From Streptomyces spiroverticillatus (GTDB lineage Bacteria; Actinomycetota; Actinomycetes; Streptomycetales; Streptomycetaceae), in the NCBI GenBank assembly GCA_014650415.1, contig BMUX01000001.1, forward strand, positions 707,266 through 771,265: a stretch of 64,000 nt of DNA, written 5' to 3'. The notes beneath the pieces are model-generated. The model did not search any database. It was not told the origin of the DNA and saw nothing but the letters and a program-made list of their open reading frames with translations. Each line of letters begins with the position of its first letter. Position 1 is the stretch's first letter. Made by a program: the position numbers and the translations under genes. Below, piece by piece: positions 42,810 through 51,489 of this stretch.

Positions 42810-43210
42810 TCGAGGACGCCCTTCTTGTATGCGTACAGCAGACCCACGGCCAGGAAGCCGAGGAAGATGAACATCTCGACCAGCGTCGTGGCGCCGTACC
42901 CGGGCGCAGCGAACACCGTCGCCCACGGGAAGAGGAAGATCGCGTCGACGGCGAAGATGACGTAGAGGAAGGCGTACACGTAGTAGCGGACCTGGGTGTG
43001 CGCCCAGCCCTCGCCGACGGGGTCGACTCCGCACTCGTACGTGAGGAGCTTTTCGGGGGTCGGGACCACCGGGCGCAGCAGGCGTCCCGCGCCGAAGGCC
43101 ACCGCCACGAAGAGCACGCCGATCACGGCGAGCAGGCCGACGACCGAATAGCTCTGGAAGTAGGAGGCGGCCACCGTGTGGTCCACCACCGGCACGGTCG
43201 GTTTCGGCAC
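42800..43210 (-). CDS. nuoA: NADH-quinone oxidoreductase subunit A
   Basis: 136 residues; GTG at 43210 with GAGAGG nine bases upstream. Three helices, with the conserved loop [43 protein letters not shown] read in parts; the loop cysteine C60 is present. First gene of the ten-gene operon, promoter candidate at 43285-43313. Confidence 0.95.
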   Translation of the reverse strand: MPKPTVPVVDHTVAASYFQSYSVVGLLAVIGVLFVAVAFGAGRLLRPVVPTPEKLLTYECGVDPVGEGWAHTQVRYYVYAFLYVIFAVDAIFLFPWATVFAAPGYGATTLVEMFIFLGFLAVGLLYAYKKGVLEWT

Positions 43211-43284
43211 GTCCCGAACCTCTCTCCCTGGCCGCGCGGCGCCTCAGCAAGAGCGCCGTCCGTCGTCGATCTGTACGAGAGGGG

Positions 43285-43313
43285 AGTCTAGGGCCTGGTA
43301 AAGCTCCGGTAAG
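43285..43313 (-). promoter_or_regulatory. Candidate nuoA promoter
   Basis: Minus strand CTTACC (43308-43313), 17-base spacer, TAGACT (43285-43290), with start near 43278 and a leader of about 68 nt. The -35 is weak, as is usual for regulated promoters. Confidence 0.45.
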
Positions 43314-43329
43314 CAGTCGTGGACCGGCC

Positions 43330-43401
43330 AGAGGGGAGACAGGGGGGAGACAGAGGAGAGAGGGGTGGGGTTGTCCCCACCCCGGGTGGCCCGCCCACCC
43401 C
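43330..43401 (+). promoter_or_regulatory. Purine-rich and hairpin region upstream of the first kinase
   Basis: A near-uninterrupted purine run (about 43330-43370) with G-runs GGGG, GGGGGG, GGGG and GGGG is followed by the perfect 9-bp hairpin GGGGTGGGG (43362-43370)/CCCCACCCC (43375-43383) with loop TTGT, and a second hairpin GGGTGG/CCACCC. It lies between the divergent nuoA and kinase starts. Possible regulator site or G-quadruplex; the two would compete. Confidence 0.45.
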
Positions 43402-43438
43402 ATGGCGGACGCCCGCGCGCACCCGGCAGGCTTGGGCC

Positions 43439-44710
43439 ATGACCGTCAGCTCCGGTGCGCACACGCCCGGCACCCCGCCTCCCCCGCCGTATCCGCCCGA
43501 TGCGCCGCTCCCGCCGCCCGCCGTCCTCGCGTTCGGCAAGCAGACCTGGAAGGAGGTCGCGCAGCTGCTGCTCGACTTCCCCATGGCGCTGATCGGGTTC
43601 GTGTACGCGGTGCTCGTCGTGGCCCTCGGGGTCGGGCTGTCCGTGACCGTGGTCGGGCTGCCGCTGCTGGCGGCCGGGCTGATGGGTGCGCGGCAGTTGG
43701 GCCGCTGGGAGCGGGGGCGGGCGCGGGTACTGCTCGGGGTGCGGGTGGAGGAGCCGAGTCCGCTGCGGGCGGCGCGTGCGCAGGACGGTTTCTTCCCGTG
43801 GCTGTGGTCGACGCTGAAGGACCCGGTGGCCTGGCGGACCGTCCTGTACTCGGTGATCCGGCTGCCGTGGGGCGTCCTGACCTTCGCGGTGACGCTGGTG
43901 AGCCTCATCGTGCTGTGGCCGGTGCTCGCGTATCTCGCGCGGGGCATGTCGAATGTCGACCGGGCGATGGTGCGCGGGCTGCTGTTCCCCTCGGGCGAGC
44001 TGGAGCGGCGTATCGCGGAGCTGGAGTCGGACCGGGGGGTTGTCGTGGACACCGCCGCCGCCGACCTGCGGCGGATCGAGCGCGATCTGCACGACGGGGC
44101 GCAGGCCCGGCTCGTGGCGCTCGCGATGGGGCTCGGGCTCGCCAAGGAGAAGCTGCTGGAGGACCCGGAGGCGGCCGCGCAGATGGTCGGCGAGGCGCAT
44201 GGAGAGGTGAAGCTGGCGTTGCAGGAGTTGCGGGATCTGGCGCGGGGCATCCACCCGGCCGTCCTCACCGACCGGGGTCTGGACGCGGCGCTGTCCGCGA
44301 TCGCGTCGCGCTGCACGGTGCCGGTGAAGGTGACCGCCGATCTGACCGAGCGGCCGGCGGAGGCCATCGAGGGGATCGCCTACTTCACCGTCTCGGAGCT
44401 GCTGCAGAACGTCAGCAAGCACAGCGGGGCGCGCACGGCGTCGGTCGAGGTGTGGCGTTCGGGCCAGCGGCTGCTGATTCAGGTACGGGACGACGGGCGC
44501 GGCGGCGCCAGCCTGGACGGGGGCACCGGGATGTCCGGGCTCGCGGAGCGGCTCGGCGCGGTGGACGGGCTGTTCACGGTCGACTCGCCGCCCGGTGCGG
44601 GCACCACGGTGACGGCCGAACTGCCGTGGCGGACGCGCACGGCCGCGAGCGGGGCCCGTGCCGGCTCCGGCTCCGGCTCCGGTAGGGAAAACCCCCGTAA
44701 AAGACGGTGA
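43439..44710 (+). CDS. NarL-family sensor histidine kinase (first of pair)
   Basis: 423 residues, ATG at 43439. Pro-rich start, four membrane helices in two pairs (about 40-75 and 130-175), then DHp helix with H218 in [19 protein letters not shown] (HisKA_3), and an ATP domain with [14 protein letters not shown] and [14 protein letters not shown]. It ends in a Gly/Ser repeat tail. It senses an unknown signal at the membrane and phosphorylates a NarL-type regulator, probably the one at 46343. Highly similar to the kinase that follows. Confidence 0.93.
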   Translation: MTVSSGAHTPGTPPPPPYPPDAPLPPPAVLAFGKQTWKEVAQLLLDFPMALIGFVYAVLVVALGVGLSVTVVGLPLLAAGLMGARQLGRWERGRARVLLGVRVEEPSPLRAARAQDGFFPWLWSTLKDPVAWRTVLYSVIRLPWGVLTFAVTLVSLIVLWPVLAYLARGMSNVDRAMVRGLLFPSGELERRIAELESDRGVVVDTAAADLRRIERDLHDGAQARLVALAMGLGLAKEKLLEDPEAAAQMVGEAHGEVKLALQELRDLARGIHPAVLTDRGLDAALSAIASRCTVPVKVTADLTERPAEAIEGIAYFTVSELLQNVSKHSGARTASVEVWRSGQRLLIQVRDDGRGGASLDGGTGMSGLAERLGAVDGLFTVDSPPGAGTTVTAELPWRTRTAASGARAGSGSGSGRENPRKRR

Positions 44711-44806
44711 CTGACCACATGGTCCACGCCGCCCCGCGAGCGCAGTCTTGAGACATCGCCCCACCTCCACCCCGCCTCTGGACACCCGAAGAAACGGACC
44801 CGAACC

Positions 44807-46123
44807 ATGGCCACGGACTACGCCCCCCGCACCCGGGATCACCTGCCCCCACGGCACCGCGTCCCGGCGGTGCTGCGCGCGCCGTTCGAGGCCCGCGCCT
44901 GGCGGGAGCTGACGTACGTCCTGCTCGGACTGCCGCTCGGCATCGTCGGCTTCACCCTCGCGGTCACCTCCCTCTCGCTGGGGGCCGGCCTCCTGGTGAC
45001 GTTCATCGGCATCCCGGTGCTGGCGGCCGGCCTGATGGCGCTGCGCGGTCTCGGCGCGGTGGAGCGGGGGCGGGCGCGGGCGCTGCTCGGCCTGGACGTG
45101 GAGTCGCCGCGTCCGGTGCGCGGCGCCAAGCCGGGGGCGATGAGCTGGATCGGGGCGGTGCTGAAGTCCGGGGTGTCCTGGCGGCATCTGCTGTACGGCT
45201 TCCTGCACATGCCGTGGGCGATCTTCTCCTTCACCGTGGCGGTGGTCTTCTGGTCCGTCGGGCTGGCCGGGGTGACGTACCCGCTGTACGGGTGGGCCAC
45301 CCCCGGCGACAGCGGCATCACGCTCTACTCCGACCGCGACGGCCAGGTCTACCTGGACGAGCCGCTCGCCATTCTGCTGACCTTCACGGTCGGCCTGGTC
45401 GTCCTGCTGGCGGCGCCCTGGGCGACCCGGGCGCTGGTGTCGGTGGACCGGCTCGCGGTGGGCGGGCTGCTCGGGGCGTCCGCCCTGGACCACCGGGTCA
45501 GCGAGCTGGAGTCGGACCGGGGCGTGGTCGTGGACACCGCCGCCGCCGACCTGCGGCGCATCGAACGCGATCTGCACGACGGGGCGCAGGCCCGTCTGGT
45601 GGCCCTGGCGATGGATCTGGGGCTGGCGAAGGAGAAGCTGGCCCAGGATCCGGAGGCCGCCGCGAAGATGGTCGACGAGGCGCACGGCGAGGTGAAGGTG
45701 GCCCTCCAGGAGCTGCGCGACCTGGCCCGGGGCATCCACCCGGCGGTCCTCACCGACCGGGGTCTGGACGCGGCGCTGTCGGCGGTGGCGTCCCGGTGCA
45801 CGGTGCCGGTGCAGGTGGAGGTGGACCTGCCGGCCCGTCCGGCGGCGGCGATCGAGGGCATCGCGTACTTCACCGTCTCGGAGCTCCTCCAGAACGTCAG
45901 CAAGCACGCTCAGGCCACCCGCGCCACGGTCGACGTGTGGGAGACCGGCGGGCGGCTGATGCTCCAGGTCTCCGACAACGGGCGGGGCGGCGCGGACACC
46001 TCGCGCGGCTCGGGTCTGGCCGGGCTCGGCGAGCGGCTGGACGCGGTGGACGGGGTGCTGGTGGTGGACTCCCCGGCGGGCGGCCCGACCACGGTCACGG
46101 CCGAACTGCCCTGGCGGGGCTGA
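44807..46123 (+). CDS. NarL-family sensor histidine kinase (second of pair)
   Basis: 438 residues, ATG at 44807; ribosome site weak. The same architecture as the preceding kinase, with H257 in the DHp helix and NVSKHAQA, DNGRGG and GLAGLGERLDAVDG. The catalytic half is over 80% identical by eye to its neighbour, while the sensor halves differ and this one has a longer extracytoplasmic loop (YGWATPGDSGITLYSDRDGQVYLDE in parts). A tandem duplication. Followed by a perfect terminator hairpin. Confidence 0.93.
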   Translation: MATDYAPRTRDHLPPRHRVPAVLRAPFEARAWRELTYVLLGLPLGIVGFTLAVTSLSLGAGLLVTFIGIPVLAAGLMALRGLGAVERGRARALLGLDVESPRPVRGAKPGAMSWIGAVLKSGVSWRHLLYGFLHMPWAIFSFTVAVVFWSVGLAGVTYPLYGWATPGDSGITLYSDRDGQVYLDEPLAILLTFTVGLVVLLAAPWATRALVSVDRLAVGGLLGASALDHRVSELESDRGVVVDTAAADLRRIERDLHDGAQARLVALAMDLGLAKEKLAQDPEAAAKMVDEAHGEVKVALQELRDLARGIHPAVLTDRGLDAALSAVASRCTVPVQVEVDLPARPAAAIEGIAYFTVSELLQNVSKHAQATRATVDVWETGGRLMLQVSDNGRGGADTSRGSGLAGLGERLDAVDGVLVVDSPAGGPTTVTAELPWRG

Positions 46124-46145
46124 GCCCGTACCCGTACCGAAGCCT

Positions 46146-46173
46146 GGGCCCTCCGGAGCTGTCCGGAGGGCCC
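46146..46173 (+). terminator. Terminator after the kinase pair
   Basis: GGGCCCTCCGGA (46146-46157) and TCCGGAGGGCCC (46162-46173) form a perfect 12-bp stem with loop GCTG, 22 bases past the second kinase. The response regulator therefore has its own promoter. Confidence 0.85.
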
Positions 46174-46240
46174 TGCCGTATGTGCGGGAGGCGTGCGTAC
46201 GGGGGCGCTCGGGTCCGGATGCTGGGATGCTGGCCCCTGA

Positions 46241-46315
46241 ACGGATCGCGCATGCGGTCCGCGATACGGATCGCGTGCGCGGTCCGCGATACGGGCCGTG
46301 CGTGCGGTCCGCCGG
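46241..46315. repeat. 25-bp tandem repeat before the response regulator gene
   Basis: GCGGTCCGCGATACGG begins at 46254 and 46279, and GCGGTCCGCC at 46304, an exact 25-bp period with a partial unit before the first. Each full unit contains an inverted repeat CGCGAT/ATCGCG. It ends about 25 bases before the regulator start, so it may contain promoter or operator elements. Confidence 0.7.
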
Positions 46316-46342
46316 TTACTGGGGGCAGGAAGAGACGTGGTC

Positions 46343-47014
46343 GTGGGAGACAGGGTGCGCGTGGTCATCGCCGAGGACTCGGTGCTGCTCCGGGAGGGCC
46401 TGACCCGGTTGCTGACCGACCTCGGCCACGACGTGGTCGCGGGCGTCGGGGACGGGGAGGCGCTGGTCAAGACGGTCGCGGACCTCGCCGCGCAGGGGGA
46501 GCTGCCGGACGTGGTGGTGGCGGACGTACGGATGCCGCCGACCCACACCGACGAGGGGGTGCGGGCCGCGGTGCGGCTGCGCAGGGACCACCCGGGCATC
46601 GGGGTGCTGGTGCTGTCGCAGTACGTGGAGGAGCAGTACGCCACCGAACTGCTGGCCGGGTCCAGCACCGGCGTCGGCTACCTGCTGAAGGACCGGGTCG
46701 CCGAGGTGCGGGAGTTCGTGGACGCCGTCGTACGGGTGGCCCGGGGCGGTACGGCCCTGGACCCCGAGGTGGTGGCCCAGCTGCTGGGGCGCAGCCGCAA
46801 GCAGGACGTGCTGGCCGGGCTCACCCCGCGTGAGCGGGAGGTCCTCGGTCTGATGGCCGAGGGGCGGACCAACTCGGCGATCGCGAAGCAGCTGGTGGTG
46901 AGCGACGGGGCGGTGGAGAAGCACGTCAGCAACATCTTCCTGAAGCTGGGGCTCTCGCCGAGCGTCGGGGACCACCGGCGGGTGCTGGCCGTACTCACCT
47001 ACCTCAACTCCTGA
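46343..47014 (+). CDS. NarL/LuxR-family response regulator
   Basis: 223 residues from a GTG at 46343 (MGDRVRVVIAEDS); a GTG six bases upstream is also possible and is closer to AGGAAG. Phospho-acceptor D61 in VVVADVRMPP with acid pocket E11/D12 and lysine in YLLKDRV. C-terminal helix-turn-helix LTPREREVLGLMAEGRTNSAIAKQL and VEKHVSNIFLKLGL. The predicted partner of the adjacent kinases, possibly controlling nuo and kor. Confidence 0.94.
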   Translation: MGDRVRVVIAEDSVLLREGLTRLLTDLGHDVVAGVGDGEALVKTVADLAAQGELPDVVVADVRMPPTHTDEGVRAAVRLRRDHPGIGVLVLSQYVEEQYATELLAGSSTGVGYLLKDRVAEVREFVDAVVRVARGGTALDPEVVAQLLGRSRKQDVLAGLTPREREVLGLMAEGRTNSAIAKQLVVSDGAVEKHVSNIFLKLGLSPSVGDHRRVLAVLTYLNS

Positions 47015-47317
47015 ACAGTGCTGAGCAGCGGAGTCCTGGATTTCTGACGCAGCGTCAGTTAATAAGGTCCAACGGCCTTGCGGGCGGGGGGCTTGGGGAC
47101 CAGAACCAAAGGATGAGCTGGGGCGTCTCCCTCTCCGGGGGTACTCGGAGGGGCGGAGGGGGCGGGATCGTGCGAAATCAGGACAGTTGGGTGTCTCAAA
47201 AGCGCGTCCATCCTGCGGGCACCCCCCGGCGGGCACCCCGTACGGACGTAGGGTGGCCACGGGCGGCCGGTCGGCCGGTCGCCCCGGAACAGCCGCCTCT
47301 GAGGGAGGTCCAGTTCA
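47015..47317 (+). other. Regulator-korA intergenic region
   Basis: 303 bp without a supportable gene. It must hold the korAB promoter: TAGGGT (47250-47255) is a possible -10 but has no good -35. GC-rich and Pro/Gly-coding-like open frames here lack starts with ribosome sites. The korA site GGGAGG ends the region. Confidence 0.4.
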
Positions 47318-49270
47318 GTGACCAGCCAGGTCAGTAGCCCGGCCGAGCAGGCCGAGGGCGACGACGGGGACAACCGGCCCACCGCGGGCGGGGACGACCG
47401 GCCCGTGACGCCCCCCGCGAAGGAAGTCCGCCGCCTGGACCGGGTGATCATCCGCTTCGCGGGTGACTCCGGTGACGGCATGCAGCTCACCGGCGACCGC
47501 TTCACGTCGGAGACCGCGTCGTTCGGCAACGACCTGTCGACGCTGCCGAACTTCCCGGCCGAGATCCGCGCCCCCGCCGGGACCCTGCCGGGTGTCTCGT
47601 CGTTCCAGCTGCACTTCGCCGACCACGACATCCTCACCCCGGGCGACGCCCCGAACGTGCTGGTGGCGATGAACCCGGCCGCGCTCAAGGCGAACATCGC
47701 CGACGTGCCGCGCGGCGCGGAAATCATCATCAACACCGACGAGTTCACCAAGCGCCCGATGGCCAAGGTGGGGTACGAGACGTCCCCGCTGGAGGACGGC
47801 TCGCTGGACGGCTACAGCGTGCACCCGGTGCCGCTGACCACGCTGACCGTGGAGGCGCTGAAGGACTTCGGGCTCTCCCGCAAGGACGCGGGCCGCTCGA
47901 AGAACATGTTCGCGCTGGGGCTGCTGAGCTGGATGTACCACCGCCCGACCGAGGGCACCGAGGCGTTCCTGCGGCAGAAGTTCGCCAAGAAGCCCGACAT
48001 CGCCGAGGCCAACGTGGCCGCTTTCCGGGCGGGTTGGAACTTCGGCGAGACCACCGAGGACTTCGCGGTGAGCTACGAGGTGGCCCCGGCCACCACCGCG
48101 TTCCCCCCGGGCACGTACCGCAACATCTCCGGGAACCTGGCCCTGGCGTACGGACTGATCGCGGCCGGCCACCAGGCCGACCTGCCGCTCTACCTCGGCT
48201 CGTACCCCATCACCCCGGCCTCCGACATCCTCCACGAGCTGTCCCGCCACAAGAACTTCGGTGTACGGACCTTCCAGGCCGAGGACGAGATCGCGGCGAT
48301 CGGCGCGGCGCTGGGGGCAGCCTTCGGCGGCCAGCTGGCGGTCACCACCACCTCGGGACCGGGCGTCGCCCTGAAGTCCGAGACCATCGGGCTGGCGGTC
48401 AGCCTCGAACTCCCGCTCCTCATCGTGGCGATCCAGCGCGGCGGCCCGTCCACCGGGCTGCCGACCAAGACCGAGCAGGCGGACCTGCTCCAGGCCATGT
48501 ACGGGCGCAACGGCGAGGCCCCGGTGCCGGTGGTCGCACCGCGGACACCCGCCGACTGCTTCGACGCGGCGATCGACGCGGCGAGGATCGCGCTGACCTA
48601 CCGGACGCCGGTCTTCCTGCTGAGCGACGGTTACCTGGCCAACGGCTCGGAGCCGTGGCGAGTTCCCGAGGTCGACGAACTCCCCGATCTCCGCGTGCAG
48701 TTCGCGACCGGCCCCAACCACGAGCTGGCCGACGGCACCGAGGTCTTCTGGCCGTACAAGCGCGACCCGGAGACCCTGGCCCGCCCCTGGGCGGTGCCCG
48801 GCACCCCCGGCCTCGAACACCGCATCGGCGGCATCGAGAAGCAGGACGGCACCGGCAACATCTCCTACGACCCGGCCAACCACGACTTCATGGTCCGCAC
48901 CCGCCAGGCCAAGGTCGACGGCATCGCGGTCCCCGACGTCGAGGTCGACGACCCGGACGGCGCGCGCACCCTGGTGCTGGGCTGGGGCTCCACGTACGGC
49001 CCGATCACCGCCGCCGTACGCCGCCTGCGCGGCGAGGGGCAGCCCATCGCGCAGGCGCACCTGCGCCACCTCAACCCCTTCCCGAGGAATCTCGAAGAGG
49101 TCCTGAGGCGTTACGACAAGGTGGTGGTCCCCGAGATGAACCTGGGCCAGCTCGCCACGCTGATCCGGGCGAAGTACCTCGTGGACGCGATCTCGTACAA
49201 CCAGGTCAACGGAATGCCGTTCAAGGCCGAGCAGCTCGCAACGGCCCTCAAGGAGGCCATCAATGACTGA
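47318..49270 (+). CDS. korA: 2-oxoacid:ferredoxin oxidoreductase, fused gamma-alpha subunit
   Basis: 650 residues, GTG at 47318 with GGGAGG nine bases upstream. The gamma domain (about 40-230) has GDSGDGMQLTGD and TLPNFPAEIRAP; the alpha domain (about 260-650) has LGSYPITPASDILHELS, EDEIAAIGAALGAAFGG and TTTSGPGVALKSE. With KorB it oxidises 2-oxoglutarate and CoA to succinyl-CoA, CO2 and reduced ferredoxin. It overlaps korB by 8 bp. Confidence 0.95.
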   Translation: MTSQVSSPAEQAEGDDGDNRPTAGGDDRPVTPPAKEVRRLDRVIIRFAGDSGDGMQLTGDRFTSETASFGNDLSTLPNFPAEIRAPAGTLPGVSSFQLHFADHDILTPGDAPNVLVAMNPAALKANIADVPRGAEIIINTDEFTKRPMAKVGYETSPLEDGSLDGYSVHPVPLTTLTVEALKDFGLSRKDAGRSKNMFALGLLSWMYHRPTEGTEAFLRQKFAKKPDIAEANVAAFRAGWNFGETTEDFAVSYEVAPATTAFPPGTYRNISGNLALAYGLIAAGHQADLPLYLGSYPITPASDILHELSRHKNFGVRTFQAEDEIAAIGAALGAAFGGQLAVTTTSGPGVALKSETIGLAVSLELPLLIVAIQRGGPSTGLPTKTEQADLLQAMYGRNGEAPVPVVAPRTPADCFDAAIDAARIALTYRTPVFLLSDGYLANGSEPWRVPEVDELPDLRVQFATGPNHELADGTEVFWPYKRDPETLARPWAVPGTPGLEHRIGGIEKQDGTGNISYDPANHDFMVRTRQAKVDGIAVPDVEVDDPDGARTLVLGWGSTYGPITAAVRRLRGEGQPIAQAHLRHLNPFPRNLEEVLRRYDKVVVPEMNLGQLATLIRAKYLVDAISYNQVNGMPFKAEQLATALKEAIND

Positions 49271-50342
49271 GACGGTCACGACGAGCGATCACCCGCACCC
49301 CCTGCTCTCCCTGGTCCCGCGGGCCGAGGCGAAGCAGACCATGAAGGACTTCAAGTCCGACCAGGAAGTGCGCTGGTGCCCCGGCTGCGGGGACTACGCG
49401 GTCCTCGCCGCCGTGCAGGGCTTCATGCCGGAGCTGGGGCTGGCGAAGGAGAACATCGTCTTCGTCTCCGGAATCGGCTGCTCCTCCCGCTTCCCGTACT
49501 ACATGAACACGTACGGGATGCACTCGATCCACGGCCGCGCCCCGGCCATCGCGACCGGACTGGCCTCCTCCCGGCGCGACTTGAGCGTGTGGGTGGTCAC
49601 GGGTGACGGCGACGCGCTCTCCATCGGCGGCAACCACCTGATCCACGCCCTGCGCCGCAACGTGAACCTGAAGATCCTGCTCTTCAACAACCGGATCTAC
49701 GGCCTCACCAAGGGCCAGTACAGCCCGACCAGCGAGGTCGGCAAGATCACGAAGTCGACGCCCATGGGCTCGCTCGACGCGCCCTTCAACCCGGTGTCCC
49801 TGGCCATCGGCGCGGAGGCGTCCTTCGTGGCGCGCACGGTCGACTCCGACCGCAAGCACCTCACCGAGGTGCTGCGCCAGGCCGCCGACCATCCGGGCAC
49901 GGCGCTCGTGGAGATCTACCAGAACTGCAACATCTTCAACGACGGCGCCTTCGAGGTCCTGAAGGACAAGCAGCAGGCGGAGGAGGCGGTCATCCGCCTG
50001 ACCCACGGCGAGCAGATCCGCTTCGGCGCGGAGGGCTCGAAGGGGGTCGTACGGGATCCGCAGACCGGTGATCTGAAGGTCGTCGCCGTGACGGAGGAGA
50101 ACCAGTCGCAGATCCTGGTCCACGACGCCCACACCACATCGCCGACCACGGCCTTCGCGCTGTCCCGGCTGGCCGACCCGGACACCCTGCACCACACCCC
50201 GATCGGTGTCTTCCGGTCGGTCGAACGCCCGGTGTACGACACGCTCATGGCGGACCAGCTGGACACCGCGATCGAGCGCGACGGCAAGGGCGACCTGGGG
50301 GCACTGCTGGCGGGCAAGGACACCTGGACGGTCGTCGGCTGA
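49263..50342 (+). CDS. korB: 2-oxoacid:ferredoxin oxidoreductase, beta subunit
   Basis: 359 residues, ATG at 49263 inside the end of korA. Thiamine diphosphate motif GDGDALSIGGNH...LLFNN and the iron-sulfur cysteines C39, C42, C73 and C222 (WCPGCGD, GIGCSS, YQNCN). SRFPYYMNTYGMHSIHGRA is typical. Catalytic half of the KorAB enzyme. Followed by a terminator with a U-run. No ferredoxin gene lies in this window, so the electron carrier is encoded elsewhere. Confidence 0.96.
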   Translation: MTETVTTSDHPHPLLSLVPRAEAKQTMKDFKSDQEVRWCPGCGDYAVLAAVQGFMPELGLAKENIVFVSGIGCSSRFPYYMNTYGMHSIHGRAPAIATGLASSRRDLSVWVVTGDGDALSIGGNHLIHALRRNVNLKILLFNNRIYGLTKGQYSPTSEVGKITKSTPMGSLDAPFNPVSLAIGAEASFVARTVDSDRKHLTEVLRQAADHPGTALVEIYQNCNIFNDGAFEVLKDKQQAEEAVIRLTHGEQIRFGAEGSKGVVRDPQTGDLKVVAVTEENQSQILVHDAHTTSPTTAFALSRLADPDTLHHTPIGVFRSVERPVYDTLMADQLDTAIERDGKGDLGALLAGKDTWTVVG

Positions 50343-50357
50343 CCCTGTCCGTGCCTC

Positions 50358-50391
50358 GGGCGTCCGGTCTTTCACGACCGGGCGCCCTTTT
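50358..50391 (+). terminator. Terminator after korAB
   Basis: GGGCGTCCGGTC (50358-50369) pairs with GACCGGGCGCCC (50376-50387) with one G-T pair, followed by TTTT. Confidence 0.88.
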
Positions 50392-50511
50392 GCGCTTCCG
50401 GGCGCGGGCGCATGGTCATGACCGTATCGCGGAACGGACATGACACACCGGGCCGGACGGCCTTACCTTCGGACCACGGGGCGTGTGTTGTCGGGGCGGG
50501 AGGACAGACCG

Positions 50512-51489
50512 GTGAAGCAGGAAAAGAACGAACAGCGGACCGGATTGCTGTACGGATTCGGGGCGTACGGGCTGTGGGGCGTCGTCCCCCTCTTCTGGCC
50601 GCTGCTGAAGCCGGCCGGGGCGATCGAGATCCTGGCGCACCGGATGGTGTGGTCGCTGGGCGTGGTCGTGATCGCGCTGCTCTTCGTACGCCGCTGGGCC
50701 TGGATCCGGGAACTGCTCCGCCAGCCGAAGAAGCTGGGCCTGATAGCCCTGGCGGCGGCCGTCATCACCGTCAACTGGGGCCTGTACATCTGGTCGGTCA
50801 ACTCCGGGCACGTGGTGGAGGCGTCGCTCGGCTACTTCATCAACCCGCTGGTCACCATCGCGATGGGCGTCCTGCTGCTGGGCGAACGGATGCGCCCCTT
50901 GCAGTGGACGGCGGTCGCGATCGGGGCGGCGGCGGTGCTGGTCCTCGCCATCGGTTACGGCCAGCCCCCGTGGATCTCCCTGGTCCTGGCCTTCTCCTTC
51001 GCCACGTACGGCCTGGTCAAGAAGAAGGTGAACCTGGGCGGGCTGGAGTCGCTGGCCGCCGAGACCGCCGTGCTCTTCCTGCCCGCGCTCGGGTACTTGG
51101 TGTGGCTGGGCCTCTCCGGCTCGCTGGCCTTCGGCGGGCACGGGGCGGGGCACGCTTCGCTGCTGGCGGCGACGGGCCTGGTGACGGCGGTGCCGCTGGT
51201 CTGCTTCGGGGCGGCGGCGGTACGGGTCCCGCTCTCCACTCTCGGCCTGCTCCAGTACCTGGCCCCGGTGTTCCAATTCCTGCTCGGGGTCCTGTACTTC
51301 GGCGAGGAGATGCCGGTGGAGAGGTGGGCCGGCTTCGCGCTGGTGTGGCTGGCGCTGACGCTGCTGACGTGGGACGCGGTGCGGACGGCGCGGGGTGCGA
51401 GGGCTGCGCGGCTGGCGGTGGCGTCGGCTGCTGCCCTTGCGCCCCCGGCTCCGGTGGCGGAACCGGGCGCGGTGGGGCCGGGCCGGTAG
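50512..51489 (+). CDS. rarD: EamA-family transporter RarD
   Basis: 325 residues from a GTG at 50512, with GGGAGGA seven bases upstream; an ATG at 50440 has no such site. Ten hydrophobic helices, with GLLYGFGAYGLWGVVPLFWPLL at the start, HRMVWS, NWGLYIWSVNSGHVVEASLGYFINPL in parts and PLSTLGLLQYLAPVFQFLLGVL. RarD is named from chloramphenicol sensitivity, but the substrate is unknown. The C-terminus is extended by an Ala/Pro-rich piece. Confidence 0.92.
   Translation: MKQEKNEQRTGLLYGFGAYGLWGVVPLFWPLLKPAGAIEILAHRMVWSLGVVVIALLFVRRWAWIRELLRQPKKLGLIALAAAVITVNWGLYIWSVNSGHVVEASLGYFINPLVTIAMGVLLLGERMRPLQWTAVAIGAAAVLVLAIGYGQPPWISLVLAFSFATYGLVKKKVNLGGLESLAAETAVLFLPALGYLVWLGLSGSLAFGGHGAGHASLLAATGLVTAVPLVCFGAAAVRVPLSTLGLLQYLAPVFQFLLGVLYFGEEMPVERWAGFALVWLALTLLTWDAVRTARGARAARLAVASAAALAPPAPVAEPGAVGPGR

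Noticed and set aside
46241..46315. CRISPR-like repeat
   Set aside because: The 25-bp units are directly adjacent with no spacers, only three copies, and no cas genes are in view.
47315..49279. A 654-codon open frame antisense to korA
   Set aside because: Covers korA almost exactly and has no homologous pattern.
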